Shown: positions 33,074-42,982 of the stretch, piece by piece | Numbering within the stretch: position 1 is the first letter of the stretch | Layout: every line of letters starts with the position of its first letter | The notes under the pieces: generated by a model | The model's input: only the letters and a program-made list of their open reading frames with translations | Told to the model about the DNA's origin: nothing | Databases searched by the model: none | Position numbers and translations under genes: made by a program | Origin: Gnetum montanum | Taxonomy: Eukaryota; Streptophyta; Gnetopsida; Gnetales; Gnetaceae | DNA length: 57,303 nt | Assembly: GCA_015680685.1 (NCBI GenBank) | Contig: MNCI01013775.1 | Coordinates: forward strand, 148,060-205,362 | Direction of reading: 5' to 3'

Positions 33074-33969
33074 TTGAGTTTTAGTAGCATTGACCAAAGG
33101 CTTAAGAAAATATTTTCAGATAATCGTTTAGATAACTTTGGTGGTAGATCTATGATACTCAGAGATCTTGCACAGCTTCCACCTATTAAAGATGTTATAC
33201 TATACATATCATCTCAGATGCATGTGAAAAATTTGTGGTTGGCATTCAATAAATTTGTAACTTTGGATGTGTATTGACAAAGGGGTGATAATTCGAAACA
33301 ACAAATATTTAGAGAAGTTTTGATGAATATACGAGAAGGAAAGATGACTTATGAGGATTATGACTTTTTACACTTGAGAATGCAACTTTCATCAACATCG
33401 GATGGGCGAGATGGATTTGAGGATTCTGTGCATTTGTTTGATACAAAGGATAAAGTGCATACGCATAATGAAAAAATATTGCTCAAAATGCAGAAGCCAA
33501 TTGCATGGTGCATAGTAGATAGAAAGACATGGTATGAAATTTTGGGATGATTCAGAAGGAGAATTGAACCGAGTAGTGTTCATTTGTTAAGATGCAAGGG
33601 TTATGCTCACTGTTAATCTATGGTCAGAAGCAAGATTGGTTAATGGTGCATGTGGAATCATTAAGAAAATAATATATAGTCCACATTGTCAACCTCCACA
33701 GTTGCCATCGTACGACATCGTTGAGTTTGACTCCTATATTGGAGTACCATATGATAATGAACATCCTTGACAAGTACCCATTCCACCAATCATACGTGGA
33801 GGATCTTGCCAACTACCACTTAGATTAGCATGGGCTTTAACGATACATAAGTCACAGGGAATGACATTGGAGAAAGCATGTATAGATGTTGGTAGCAGAG
33901 AAACAACAGGTCTTACATTTGTGGCACTATCTCGAGTGAGGAGTATTGATTGTTTGAAGATATTCCCTC
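33074..33969 (+). pseudogene. PIF1-type helicase, C-terminal half, broken and cut by the gap
   Basis: Reading in order: IDQRLKKIFSDNRLDNFGG, then RSMILRDLAQLPPIKD (PIF1 motif III, normally GDxxQLPP; the acidic residue is displaced here), then REVLMNIREGKMTYEDYDFL, VMLTVNLWSEARLVNGA, and LPLRLAWALTIHKSQGMTLE with GLTFVALSRVRSIDCL (motifs V and VI). A TGA at 33275 and one at 33769 interrupt it, and the frame changes near 33520. Walker A and B would lie upstream of 33074 and are not recognisable. The GLTFVALSRVR signature is closer to stand-alone PIF1-like and Helentron-type helicases than to typical plant Helitrons (YVAVSRV), by my memory of the families. The frame is still open when the N run starts. 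Confidence 0.75.
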
Positions 33970-34635
33970 NNNNNNNNNNNNNNNNNNNNNNNNNNNNNNN
34001 NNNNNNNNNNNNNNNNNNNNNNNNNNNNNNNNNNNNNNNNNNNNNNNNNNNNNNNNNNNNNNNNNNNNNNNNNNNNNNNNNNNNNNNNNNNNNNNNNNNN
34101 NNNNNNNNNNNNNNNNNNNNNNNNNNNNNNNNNNNNNNNNNNNNNNNNNNNNNNNNNNNNNNNNNNNNNNNNNNNNNNNNNNNNNNNNNNNNNNNNNNNN
34201 NNNNNNNNNNNNNNNNNNNNNNNNNNNNNNNNNNNNNNNNNNNNNNNNNNNNNNNNNNNNNNNNNNNNNNNNNNNNNNNNNNNNNNNNNNNNNNNNNNNN
34301 NNNNNNNNNNNNNNNNNNNNNNNNNNNNNNNNNNNNNNNNNNNNNNNNNNNNNNNNNNNNNNNNNNNNNNNNNNNNNNNNNNNNNNNNNNNNNNNNNNNN
34401 NNNNNNNNNNNNNNNNNNNNNNNNNNNNNNNNNNNNNNNNNNNNNNNNNNNNNNNNNNNNNNNNNNNNNNNNNNNNNNNNNNNNNNNNNNNNNNNNNNNN
34501 NNNNNNNNNNNNNNNNNNNNNNNNNNNNNNNNNNNNNNNNNNNNNNNNNNNNNNNNNNNNNNNNNNNNNNNNNNNNNNNNNNNNNNNNNNNNNNNNNNNN
34601 NNNNNNNNNNNNNNNNNNNNNNNNNNNNNNNNNNN
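33970..34635. other. Sequence gap (666 N)
   Basis: Run of N. Open frames that cross it are meaningless. Confidence 1.
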
Positions 34636-35678
34636 GTTTGCATAACTTTAATCCACATGTACATTGAAGTCCATACACTTACTATAGGTAAAATTATTAT
34701 ATTTATTATCTTTTCAAAAAAATATATTATTTTTATAAGAGAAATGGACTTAGGATAAAAATTTAAAATATCATTGCAAATGACAAAGTGGTAACTGATA
34801 AGGTGTGATCCAAAGCTTTGAATGCTTTTTTGCATAGAATAAACATTCAAATCATGATATTGTCATCCTAAACTTTTCCTAAAAAAAAATGGGATCCAAA
34901 AAACCACAAAGGATTTGTTGGATGGCTACAAAGCCTCAACATATTTTTGAAAAAGTTGAAAACATTGTTGATGTAATTGCAAAAGCACATAGGGTGAATA
35001 TGAAAGAAAAAAATTAGTAGATTACAATTAATATTATAATTCATTTGAATATGAGCCAAAGACGGGCAAAATAAAAGATATGTTTTTCATCTTCTATGCT
35101 TTATTTTTATAGTCTACAAATACACTCTTATCTCGATAATTAATCCAATGATTTGTCTTAATAAGAAGATGATGAGAGCTCATTTTTGCTCTAGCAATCT
35201 GATTCTTTAAATAAAAAGGAATAGCTAAGAATAGATACTTTTGAGTACTAGATAACAAATCTTCTCTAATAGAATGTAAATAAAAATGCCTTTTTCACTG
35301 ATGTGTTGAACTAAACTTTAGTCAAGACTTTTTCTTTTATAGTCTTTTGAAAGATCCTTTTGTTTAAAGGAAGATCCTCTATTATAATATTACATGACTA
35401 AAGCCATAATTTTCCTGGATGTAATCATCCATTTTCTTGTGTAGCATTCATTATCTCCTTAGCATAATTGAATTCCTTCATGTGACTTAACTTTTAAGTA
35501 TAACCACTAAATTGCTAAAGGGCTTCAACTTCAAAGAGGAAGAAAATTTGGTTATAAAAGTATGATATCATAAGAAGTTTGCATTTTCACTTGAAATGCA
35601 CATATAAGAAATTTTTTTAAACATGCTCTAATTTTTTCCAATTATGTATGTAAAGAAAATGTCCTCATGCAAGACACT
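34636..35678. other. AT-rich stretch between the gap and copy D
   Basis: No supported gene. Helicase homology does not obviously resume after the gap. Confidence 0.5.
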
Positions 35679-35784
35679 TGAAACACTAGTAAATTCGGAC
35701 TACAACATCCCAATTGCAAATTTTTCTAATTGTTGGGACTATGCTCTCCACTACCCCAGAGCATAGTCAACCTCTTGTGGAGAG
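35679..35784 (+). mobile_element. 5' LTR of family Y copy D, first part
   Basis: Starts TGAAACACTAGTAAATTCGG, matching TGAAACACCACAAAATTTGG of LTR F. Contains CTATGCTCT (35739-35747) and AGAGCATAG (35758-35766), a perfect 9 bp dyad. Interrupted by element C. The rest is 43832-45039. Confidence 0.7.
35780..35784. repeat. Target-site duplication GAGAG (left) of element C
   Basis: GAGAG precedes element C and recurs at 43827-43831. Confidence 0.8.
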
Positions 35785-36642
35785 TGATGAGTGGCGAGGT
35801 ACCCCTACACTCAACCATACGAATACGAGCGTTTCACGCATGATCCGATTGAACTCTGCAGACGGACTAGTTGTGGTATCTAGATAGTTAGTTGTAGATC
35901 GCAGTTCACTGTCTTCTCACTTGGACTAGTATCAGCTTTGTCACGTATAGTTTAGTCCAGAGTGAGGTGTATGATGTGTTCCTATACTAATGCTCCTCCT
36001 GGGGGTAATGGAAAATAATATTAACTAAACCAGTAGAGGGAGAGAGAGAGTCTAAGCTAGCCTAAGTGCGATGAGCATCCATTCCTTAATCATCTGTACA
36101 CATCTTGAACCTCATGCATGACTACCACTGGGATTACCAAGCACATGACCTAGGTATGCTATTGGGTTACCAAGTAGTCACACTTAAATGCTTGTGATTA
36201 AGTCGTACTCATTTTGCGTTACTAGGAGATAAAGGTAGAGAGAAATTAGCTACAAAAGCAGTAAATAACAATAACAAAAAATTAATTAATTAAGCTAAGT
36301 GGATGCTACAATGTTGAAGTAATCTCGATCTTTATTGCCGATCATGTGTGTGTCCAAGTACATCACACTCGAATAAGGATGTCGTACAATTACAATCATC
36401 ACATTGTGGGCATGCACTGGAAGAGAAAAAAAATTGATGTACTAAAAACTATTGAAAAATTAAACTTATTAAAAAGCTCAAAAACTACCTACCAAATCTG
36501 CCTACCTCTTGTTTATAGATGAGTAGATAGGCTGCAATATCGCGTACGCAATATCGCATCTAGGCTGTGATATCGTGTACATGATATCCCATACACGATA
36601 TCATGGTTGCGATATCGCAGCCAACAAATTCATGACTTATCA
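35785..36642 (-). mobile_element. 3' LTR of element C
   Basis: Minus-strand start TGATAAGTCATGAATTTG (from 36642), end CCTCGCCACTCATCA. TATAAAC at 36518-36512. The U3 holds GCGATATCGC (36609-36618) within a near-perfect 18 bp palindrome and several GATATCGTGTACATGATATC-type dyads. Confidence 0.9.
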
Positions 36643-36660
36643 TACCCCCATGACTAAATG
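36643..36660 (-). other. Polypurine tract of element C
   Basis: Minus strand TTTAGTCATGGGGGTA directly precedes the 3' LTR, as in A and B. Confidence 0.7.
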
Positions 36661-36833
36661 AAAACTCGTTCTCGAGTTAAAGTGAGAACAAGTTACATTG
36701 ATTACATAGTGGATAGGTATGGGATTATTGACTGACGAGTATGGATTCATGCCGTAGTGTGGAATCAGAACAAAATTAAGACACAACACAAAGACTGCAA
36801 AAGAAAATCCTATAGCTACAAAATTGGTGGAAC

Positions 36834-39622
36834 TCATGTAGTTCCTGGTGGCGGTGTCTCCTCCATGGGTGCCTTTTCCTTATCTTGTGCTCCAGGTCTT
36901 GGGACTTGATGGCGTTGAAGTATGGCCTAGAGTTTCTCCTCTTCAGTTCGGGGATCTTATGCCGTCCATGCTCATTTTCCAATGTTTGATGGAGTTGGCA
37001 CCTCCCATGGGCATATTAGTTGCAGAAACATTTTATTTGCCTTGACATACCAAGCTGCAAACACTCGTCGTTCCTCCTCGTAAGCTCTGGCTTTGTCTCT
37101 ATATTCTTGAAAATTTGCAAGCCATCAAGACAAGTCTGTTGCGATACCTTTTTTTCCCTGGTAGCTCGCTTTAACCACCTCAAGCTTAGAATTTGCAACC
37201 TCCAATTTTTGCAACAATATCTTGTGTTCTGCAAATTCTGTTTCATGTTTGACATAGGTGGTGGCTACCTGTTGCTTAAGCTCTGTCTCGAGCACCTTGC
37301 TATTAACATGGCCAGGTTGGCATACCGCAGGTCTGCCAACTCCATGTACTCTGTGAGGTCTTAGATCTGTAGGTCTTGATTCTTAACTTCCGCCTGGTGA
37401 GCAAATGCGTATGTGTCCAATATGTCCCGCCAATCAGTGTGTTGAGCACTGAGAGCATTGATGTGAGCCTTGGCCATATGGATCTCTTTCTCGATGATTT
37501 GTTTATACATCCCCACATGGTCCCAGAAGTGCTCCTTTAGCTTCTCATGTCATTTAGCCTCATTCTACTACATGCTTATTTCAATAGCTATCTTCTGAGG
37601 AATGGCGTGTACCACCTCCATCAAGAGGGTCCAATTTTCCCTGGCTAAACGGTTCATATCCTGGTTGACCAGGATTACTTGTTCTGGAAATTGTTGAAAA
37701 TGTTCTTTGAGAACATTCTTTTGTTTCTCCATAGACGTCAACCAAAGGTTATTAGTAACAAGTTGCTTGTTTTTTTCTTATAAGGCTTTGAGTGCCTTGG
37801 TATGCACGTAAGTTTACGCTTGTGCTGTAGAGGCATCCCAAATAGCCTTCTCTTTTTCTTCCACCACCTTCTTATTCTCTATCAATAATTTGGTAAGTTG
37901 CTCAGTTTTAAAAGTGTCCAGTTGGTCTGTGGGAATGAATTGTGAAGGATCTTGCTATGCTACTTGCAGGGTGACGAGCCTTTCTTGCAATCTTTGCACA
38001 TCTTCTTTAGCGTGCTCGACCCTCATCTCTATCAAGACCAACTTCCCCTTGGTGGAAATTAGGTCTGATTGAATTTTCATAACATCTTGAGGGATGTCAA
38101 TCAAGGAAATTATTACCTGTCCTATTTGTAGTAATTGATCAAGTACATCCTAATGTTTTGCAGGAGTCATTGAGGTTTCGACCAGAGTTTGAGCATCCCG
38201 TGCTCCTGTAAGATCTGTCGATGGTACAATAGGTACATTAAATGATTCCTTAATGTGGTCTACAACCACTTCTGTGGCTCCTGCTGCATCCTGGTGCTGC
38301 ATGACCACCACCATGGCCCCTTCACTAGTTTCTAATTTCACTTAAAAGGATGTAGCGTTCCCTGAGATCTGTTGTGACCAAGTGCTCTCCCCTCTTATAT
38401 GGATGGACACTTCACCCCTTGCACGATCCAAAGAAACTGTGGGTTGTATGGCATCATTGATCATGCGGAAGAGATTTGCATCATCACTACTTCCCCAACT
38501 CACCATCTCAGCGATGGCCTTGAGATGGATCATTGACAGTCTGTAATCTTGTGGTGGTGGCGGTGGTTGATCCTGCTGGCCCATGCTAGGCCCTGCTTCT
38601 TGTTGTTGGCTGGGTCCTATGCTTGGAAGTTGGCTGGGTCTTGCAAGTTGAGTTGTAGTTGGCCTAGCCATATGTTCTTTTTCTTGTTCCAGCCCCAACG
38701 TCTCACCAGTGATTTTCCTTGTAGCTGGTGGCTTTAGCAGTTCAGCATATGAAGCATTTTGGGATTTTTAGAGGACATCATTGGTGTATCCTCTAATGCC
38801 AGCATGTCTACATAGCTTCTTGATAAGAGAAGGGAAGGGCAACACAAGCTTCCCTATCTTCTGTTCTTCAAACCGCCTTAGAATCTCCATAAAATATAGA
38901 TGAGGCAGGTTAGCATTAACCTTTCCCATTAGCACTGCACATCCTCTTGCCACATATGTTGAAATTTTTTTAAGCCCTTTGTGGGGAAGAGGTGATAAGT
39001 CCCTATTTTGAAATAGATCCTTTCTTCCATCGTCAACTCCCCAAATGTCTTATCCTCCTTGCCATACATCCTTTCCAACCAAACTCGTTGCACATTAGGG
39101 TCTGAGTGGGTCAACAACTGAGCAACCTTTGGCCTTGTATTTGGAAGGTTTAATACTTTCAAAATGGCCTAAATAGAGAAATCAACAGTCACATCACAAA
39201 TGTTAATCGTGGTGCCTTGTTCCTTATTGTGCCAAAATTGGTACATTTCCCCTAAGTACCAAGCACCGCTTTTAGAGAGGATAGGCCATAATGGGGATCC
39301 TTTGAGGTGATCCCTAACGGCCTCTAGAGAAAATTCTTTGAAAGATCCAAAGTTCAATTCCATAAGCATTGCAGTCAATATGGACCTTTCATGGATGACA
39401 TGAACACAATCCTGGGGCAACATGAGATGTTGTCCCTGTTCAGGCACTGCCGCATCTCCTCCTTCTGCCTGCCTTGATTGTACATTATTAGGGTCCTCTT
39501 GGTGGATACTAAATTATTGTTCCTCCTACTCTGCATGCTGTCCAACAGGAACTTGTCCTTCACCTCTCCTAGGTCGTTTACTCCTACCTTGAGTAGGACC
39601 TTCCTGTTGTCCATTTTTCAGG
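36834..39622 (-). pseudogene. ORF2 of element C, longest readable copy
   Basis: About 930 codons with scattered stops, ending at TGA 36836-36834. The N-terminal region is Gln/Arg-rich (QQEGPTQGRSKRPRRGEG), and the ATG used in A reads ATA here. A globular-looking domain follows with VIHERSILTAMLMELNFGSF, FSLEAVRDHLKGSPLWPIL, GAWYLGEMYQFWHNKEQ, TTINICDVTVDFSI, LKVLNLPNTRPKVAQLL, VQRVWLERMYGKEDKTFGEL and FKIGTYHLFPTKGLKK. The IxxxDVTVDFSxxxxxxVLNLP pattern resembles the plant transposon-associated domain PF20167, which I infer rather than know. Next a Pro/Gln-rich linker (38400-38700, including DQPPPPPQDYRLS), then a long coiled-coil-like C-terminus (36900-38150). A structural or DNA-binding role is possible. 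I cannot assign a function. Confidence 0.65.
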
Positions 39623-39922
39623 GCTATTTGTAATCACATGGGGCCAATTGTTAGTAAATTTGTTTCCAAAGTTAGGTCATACCTTACTACTTGCCTTAAT
39701 GGAATTGTTTTATCCCCATGTAACGTTAATTAAAATATCCCCAAAAGATTATAATAGTGAGTCCTCTTTGCTTAGGTGGTTTCCCAAATCTAGTTTTCTA
39801 GTATAACTAAGGGGATGAAATTTTTTTTGACACGTTTATCCTTAATTTCATAGCTAATTACCCTTGATAATGTCCTTTGGGCAATGAAAAATTTCAAAAA
39901 GGTTATGTGCTATTCGGTGTGT

Positions 39923-39938
39923 GGCCCTCCCCCACGAC
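39923..39938 (-). other. Internal purine tract, element C
   Basis: Minus strand CAGTCGTGGGGGAGGGCC after GTGTTCAGCT, matching A1 9485 and A2 16983. Confidence 0.4.
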
Positions 39939-40101
39939 TGAGCTGAACACTCTGAGTTCAAGTAGGTTCAAATGGAATGAAAATCGGAGGACTAGTGAGT
40001 GAGTTATGGATATGAAAGCAAGGGATGCACAATCGCAAGTCGTAAAGAGAAAGTTGAAAGACTTCCCCCATGTGAATAGTTGAAAATTATGGTAAGTAGT
40101 G

Positions 40102-40122
40102 TGGGGGGGGGGGGGGGGGGGN
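40102..40122. repeat. Poly-G run ending in a single N
   Basis: About 19 consecutive G then N beside the dyad cassette. Length is unreliable, since sequencing or assembly broke here. Confidence 0.8.
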
Positions 40123-40170
40123 GATATCGCGTATGCAATATCACGACCTATCGATGTTAAGGCACAATGG
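40123..40170 (-). promoter_or_regulatory. Internal LTR-like dyad cassette, element C
   Basis: GATATCGCGTATGCAATATC (40123-40142) is a near-perfect 20 bp dyad of exactly the type in C's own LTR (ATATCGCGTACGCAATAT at 36540). It is about 500 bp upstream of ORF2 on the minus strand, matching 9159 and 16725 in A. No TATA was seen on the surviving side, and the downstream side is broken by the N. Confidence 0.45.
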
Positions 40171-40465
40171 AATATACCGAATTTTTAAGATTTTTCCGAA
40201 GTTAATGATGTAAACTAAGGACATACAGACAAGTGTTAAAGGGTTCCAAGGTAATTTAACTAGTTCTAAAGGCATGAATAATTATGATGATGTGGAATTT
40301 ATCAATAAGGACAACAGGTGGTAAGGGAGAGAAAAAAGCTATGTGATGGTTCATAGGAACGTTTGAATCAGAGGGATAGTAATAGGGGAAAGAACATTGT
40401 TGAAAATATGCTGAGGGTAATAGATGGTGTGTGGAAGATTTGTTATGAGTGCAAATTAAAAAAAA

Positions 40466-40520
40466 TTACGCAAGTGGGTCCTCCCCAAAGTAGGTTCCAA
40501 CCTATAACGCCCTTGCGTAA
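40466..40520 (-). ncRNA. Covarying stem-loop, element C copy
   Basis: TTACGCAAG (40466-40474) and CTTGCGTAA (40512-40520) pair perfectly. ACG/CGT replaces ACA/TGT of A. The loop keeps, on the minus strand, CCTACTTTGGGGAGGACC. Confidence 0.6.
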
Positions 40521-41399
40521 CCACACTTAAAAGTGTTCGTGGGCACTAAAAGGGTTAAATGTAATCTACACTGGTTCCACAGAACACACACATGTAAGTA
40601 TCACCAGAATGAGGTAAGAATTCTATGCTATATGAGACATGAGCCACAATTATATGAACAACGAGATGAGACAGATGATAGAAGGGATTGTAGGGATTGG
40701 GACATGAGGTAACTGACCCAGGGCACAATGAATCCTACGTGTAAAGCATGATTAATGTGTCATTAACCCATCGTTCCAAGATCAAGACCAAGTCCATTCC
40801 TCTGGTTAGTGGCACTGCATTATTTAATCCCATGATGAGCGATTATGAGAGTACCATAACAACAAGGTGTATGATCACTTGACATTTTGTTCAGGGGAGG
40901 AGTGATTTTTGGTTTGTGGCACTTTCTTTATTTTTTGTTGTTGTTGTTGTTTTCTTTTTTGATTGCTAAATTCAAAGAAGCCACCAACCTTCAGGAATGG
41001 GTTCATGTCTTTCTAGTGGGAACCCCTAGAATAGCACTGGATTTTTGAGTGCCTTTTGATTACTCTTACTCCCATTTTGTGTTAGACCTACAAGGATCTT
41101 GGTACAACCATGTTGTGTGATAACTCTCACAAACATCACCAACGAGAATCTGCAAGTCCCCTTGATGTCACACCCTAATCATTCCCTCTTGGTCCCTCCT
41201 TCATTCTGGGTACAATGAACAAAAAATTAATTTTAAGTTTTAAGAATGTCAACAATATCACTGTATACTTGGACAGAACCTCTTATTTGTAGAATGGATG
41301 AGTTGGTGTAATGGGCTCACTATCCAAATAATTGATCACTCGAGACTCAATAACATAGAACACACCTCAACCAACGAGCCACATGAGTGTCTTATTTGT

Positions 41400-41530
41400 A
41401 GATGAGATTACTTATAAAAAGATAAAAAGAAAAAAAGGAAAAAAAGATAAAAAGATAAAACAAGAAATTGAAAAATAAAAAATTGGAAGAAAAAAATTGT
41501 AAAATTAAAGAAAATGAAATATATTTATTA
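41400..41530 (-). terminator. T-rich tract after gag, element C
   Basis: A-rich on the plus strand, hence T-rich in element orientation, between the gag remnant and the spacer. It is followed, on the minus strand, by AAGTAATCTCATCTACAAATA, matching A. Confidence 0.4.
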
Positions 41531-41533
41531 ATC

Positions 41534-42730
41534 CTACTTGTTATTAGAATAGGGAATATCCCCCATAACTAAACAGTTGAGCATGACAAGGATTAATAGT
41601 TGAAAGATGAGGATCCTTGCATGTTGGAAATATTGAAATTGGATCATACTTACCCCATTGGTGTTCACACACCTGATTATAGTAAGCATAGTGGGGCAAT
41701 TTATAAGATGTGGTTCTCTGGTAAAGAGTTGACCCACTATGATACTTGAGATCGTAAGATGGTATGCAAGGATTGGGATGTCACTCTCCATGACTGTATT
41801 CATTGGACCATATGGTTGTTGGAGTGTTTATTGGTGGCCTTGATGAAGTGATACGAGGTGTTGGGTTCGAAGAGAATGATGCACCATAGTGTTGGACTTG
41901 TATTGAGTTGGAGAATGTAGTTGCCTTGGAACTGTGTTGTCCCTTCCTACAGTCATGTCTAAAGAGGGGAAGCCTTTGATGTTGCTGAGGTCTACAAGTA
42001 ATGTTCGTGGGTTGTTGCTGAGGTCCAAACACTTCAGGAATAGTTGGTGGCGATGTAGAAGAAGGGAGAGGATGAGAATGTTGAAATTTCAGAGAAGTGT
42101 AAGGTACATAAGGCAATGGTTGTGTTGAGGACATGGGTTGGGAGTATTGAGGAGAATGGTAATGTGACGAGATAGAGTATGTTGATGTAGTTGGGGAAAA
42201 AGGATGTTGAACTAAATAAGCATTTAGATTTAGATGATATGAAGGGTGTCTCCAGTTTAGGGATGGCTTCCCCCATGACTGGGATTATTGCCATTGTGAT
42301 TGAACACAATATCTCTGTACAAACTCTAGGTGTAACGTGCTTCCCCAATGCTCATATAAATGTAACAAGATTGGGCATTGGCCCTTGGGGTGATCGTATA
42401 GGCAAGTGTTGCATTCATACATATGATTGGCAGTTGGGCTCTTATTTTCTTCATCCCTTCTTTTCGATTGTCTAATGATATTTTGTCCTACTTCTTGGGT
42501 TGTCAAAACTCTATCACCAATAATATTGATATATTCTCCATACTTTTTATGCATCCATTCTAGCATCTTATTGATCTTTACCTCGATTTCATCTAATGAT
42601 TGTTGTACTCGCAAATATGGTTCTTCCTCCTTGAGATAGGTTGATTTCTCCTTTTTGTGATTGTGGACCTCTATTAAGTTGGGACTTTGGTCCTGTTGAT
42701 GTTTTTCAACACTCTCCCATCTAGCCATTT
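41534..42730 (-). pseudogene. Gag remnant of element C, capsid deleted
   Basis: On the minus strand only the end of the capsid survives just upstream of 42730 (MYAQVQLYELRIHQFQ-like, then a VAKE stretch). An open piece then reads MARWESVEKHQQDQSP, with coiled-coil-like text and CNTCLYDHPKGQCPILLHLY, the C-X2-C-X3-H-X4-C knuckle-like motif shared with A and B. A Pro/Gln-rich tail (41781-42134, SSTQPLPYVPYTSL) follows. The N-terminal Asn-rich part and most of the capsid found in A and B are missing between the primer site and 42850. Confidence 0.7.
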
Positions 42731-42960
42731 CTCCTTATTCTTTTGCTACCCGCTTAATAAGCTCTTGGAATTGATGGATTCGTAGTTCGTATAGTTGAAC
42801 TTGGGCATACATCATCTGGACAATTGTTTAACAGTGCATAATAGGAGAGGCATGGTTGTGAAATTGTGTGTTACTTTTTGTAATTATTTCTTCCTAAAAG
42901 ATATATGGTTAATTCCTATATAGTGACCTTGTATGATATAACTAATCTAGATAACTAGCA

Positions 42961-42982
42961 CCATCCCCGGAAACGATGCCAA
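42961..42982 (-). other. Primer-binding site of element C
   Basis: Minus strand TTGGCATCGTTTCCGGGGAT directly after the LTR end. This is the closest of the family X sites to the Athila-type site. Confidence 0.82.

Noticed and set aside
33734-34850. Long open frames of about 230-314 codons across 33970-34635
   Set aside because: They exist only because N codons are not stops.
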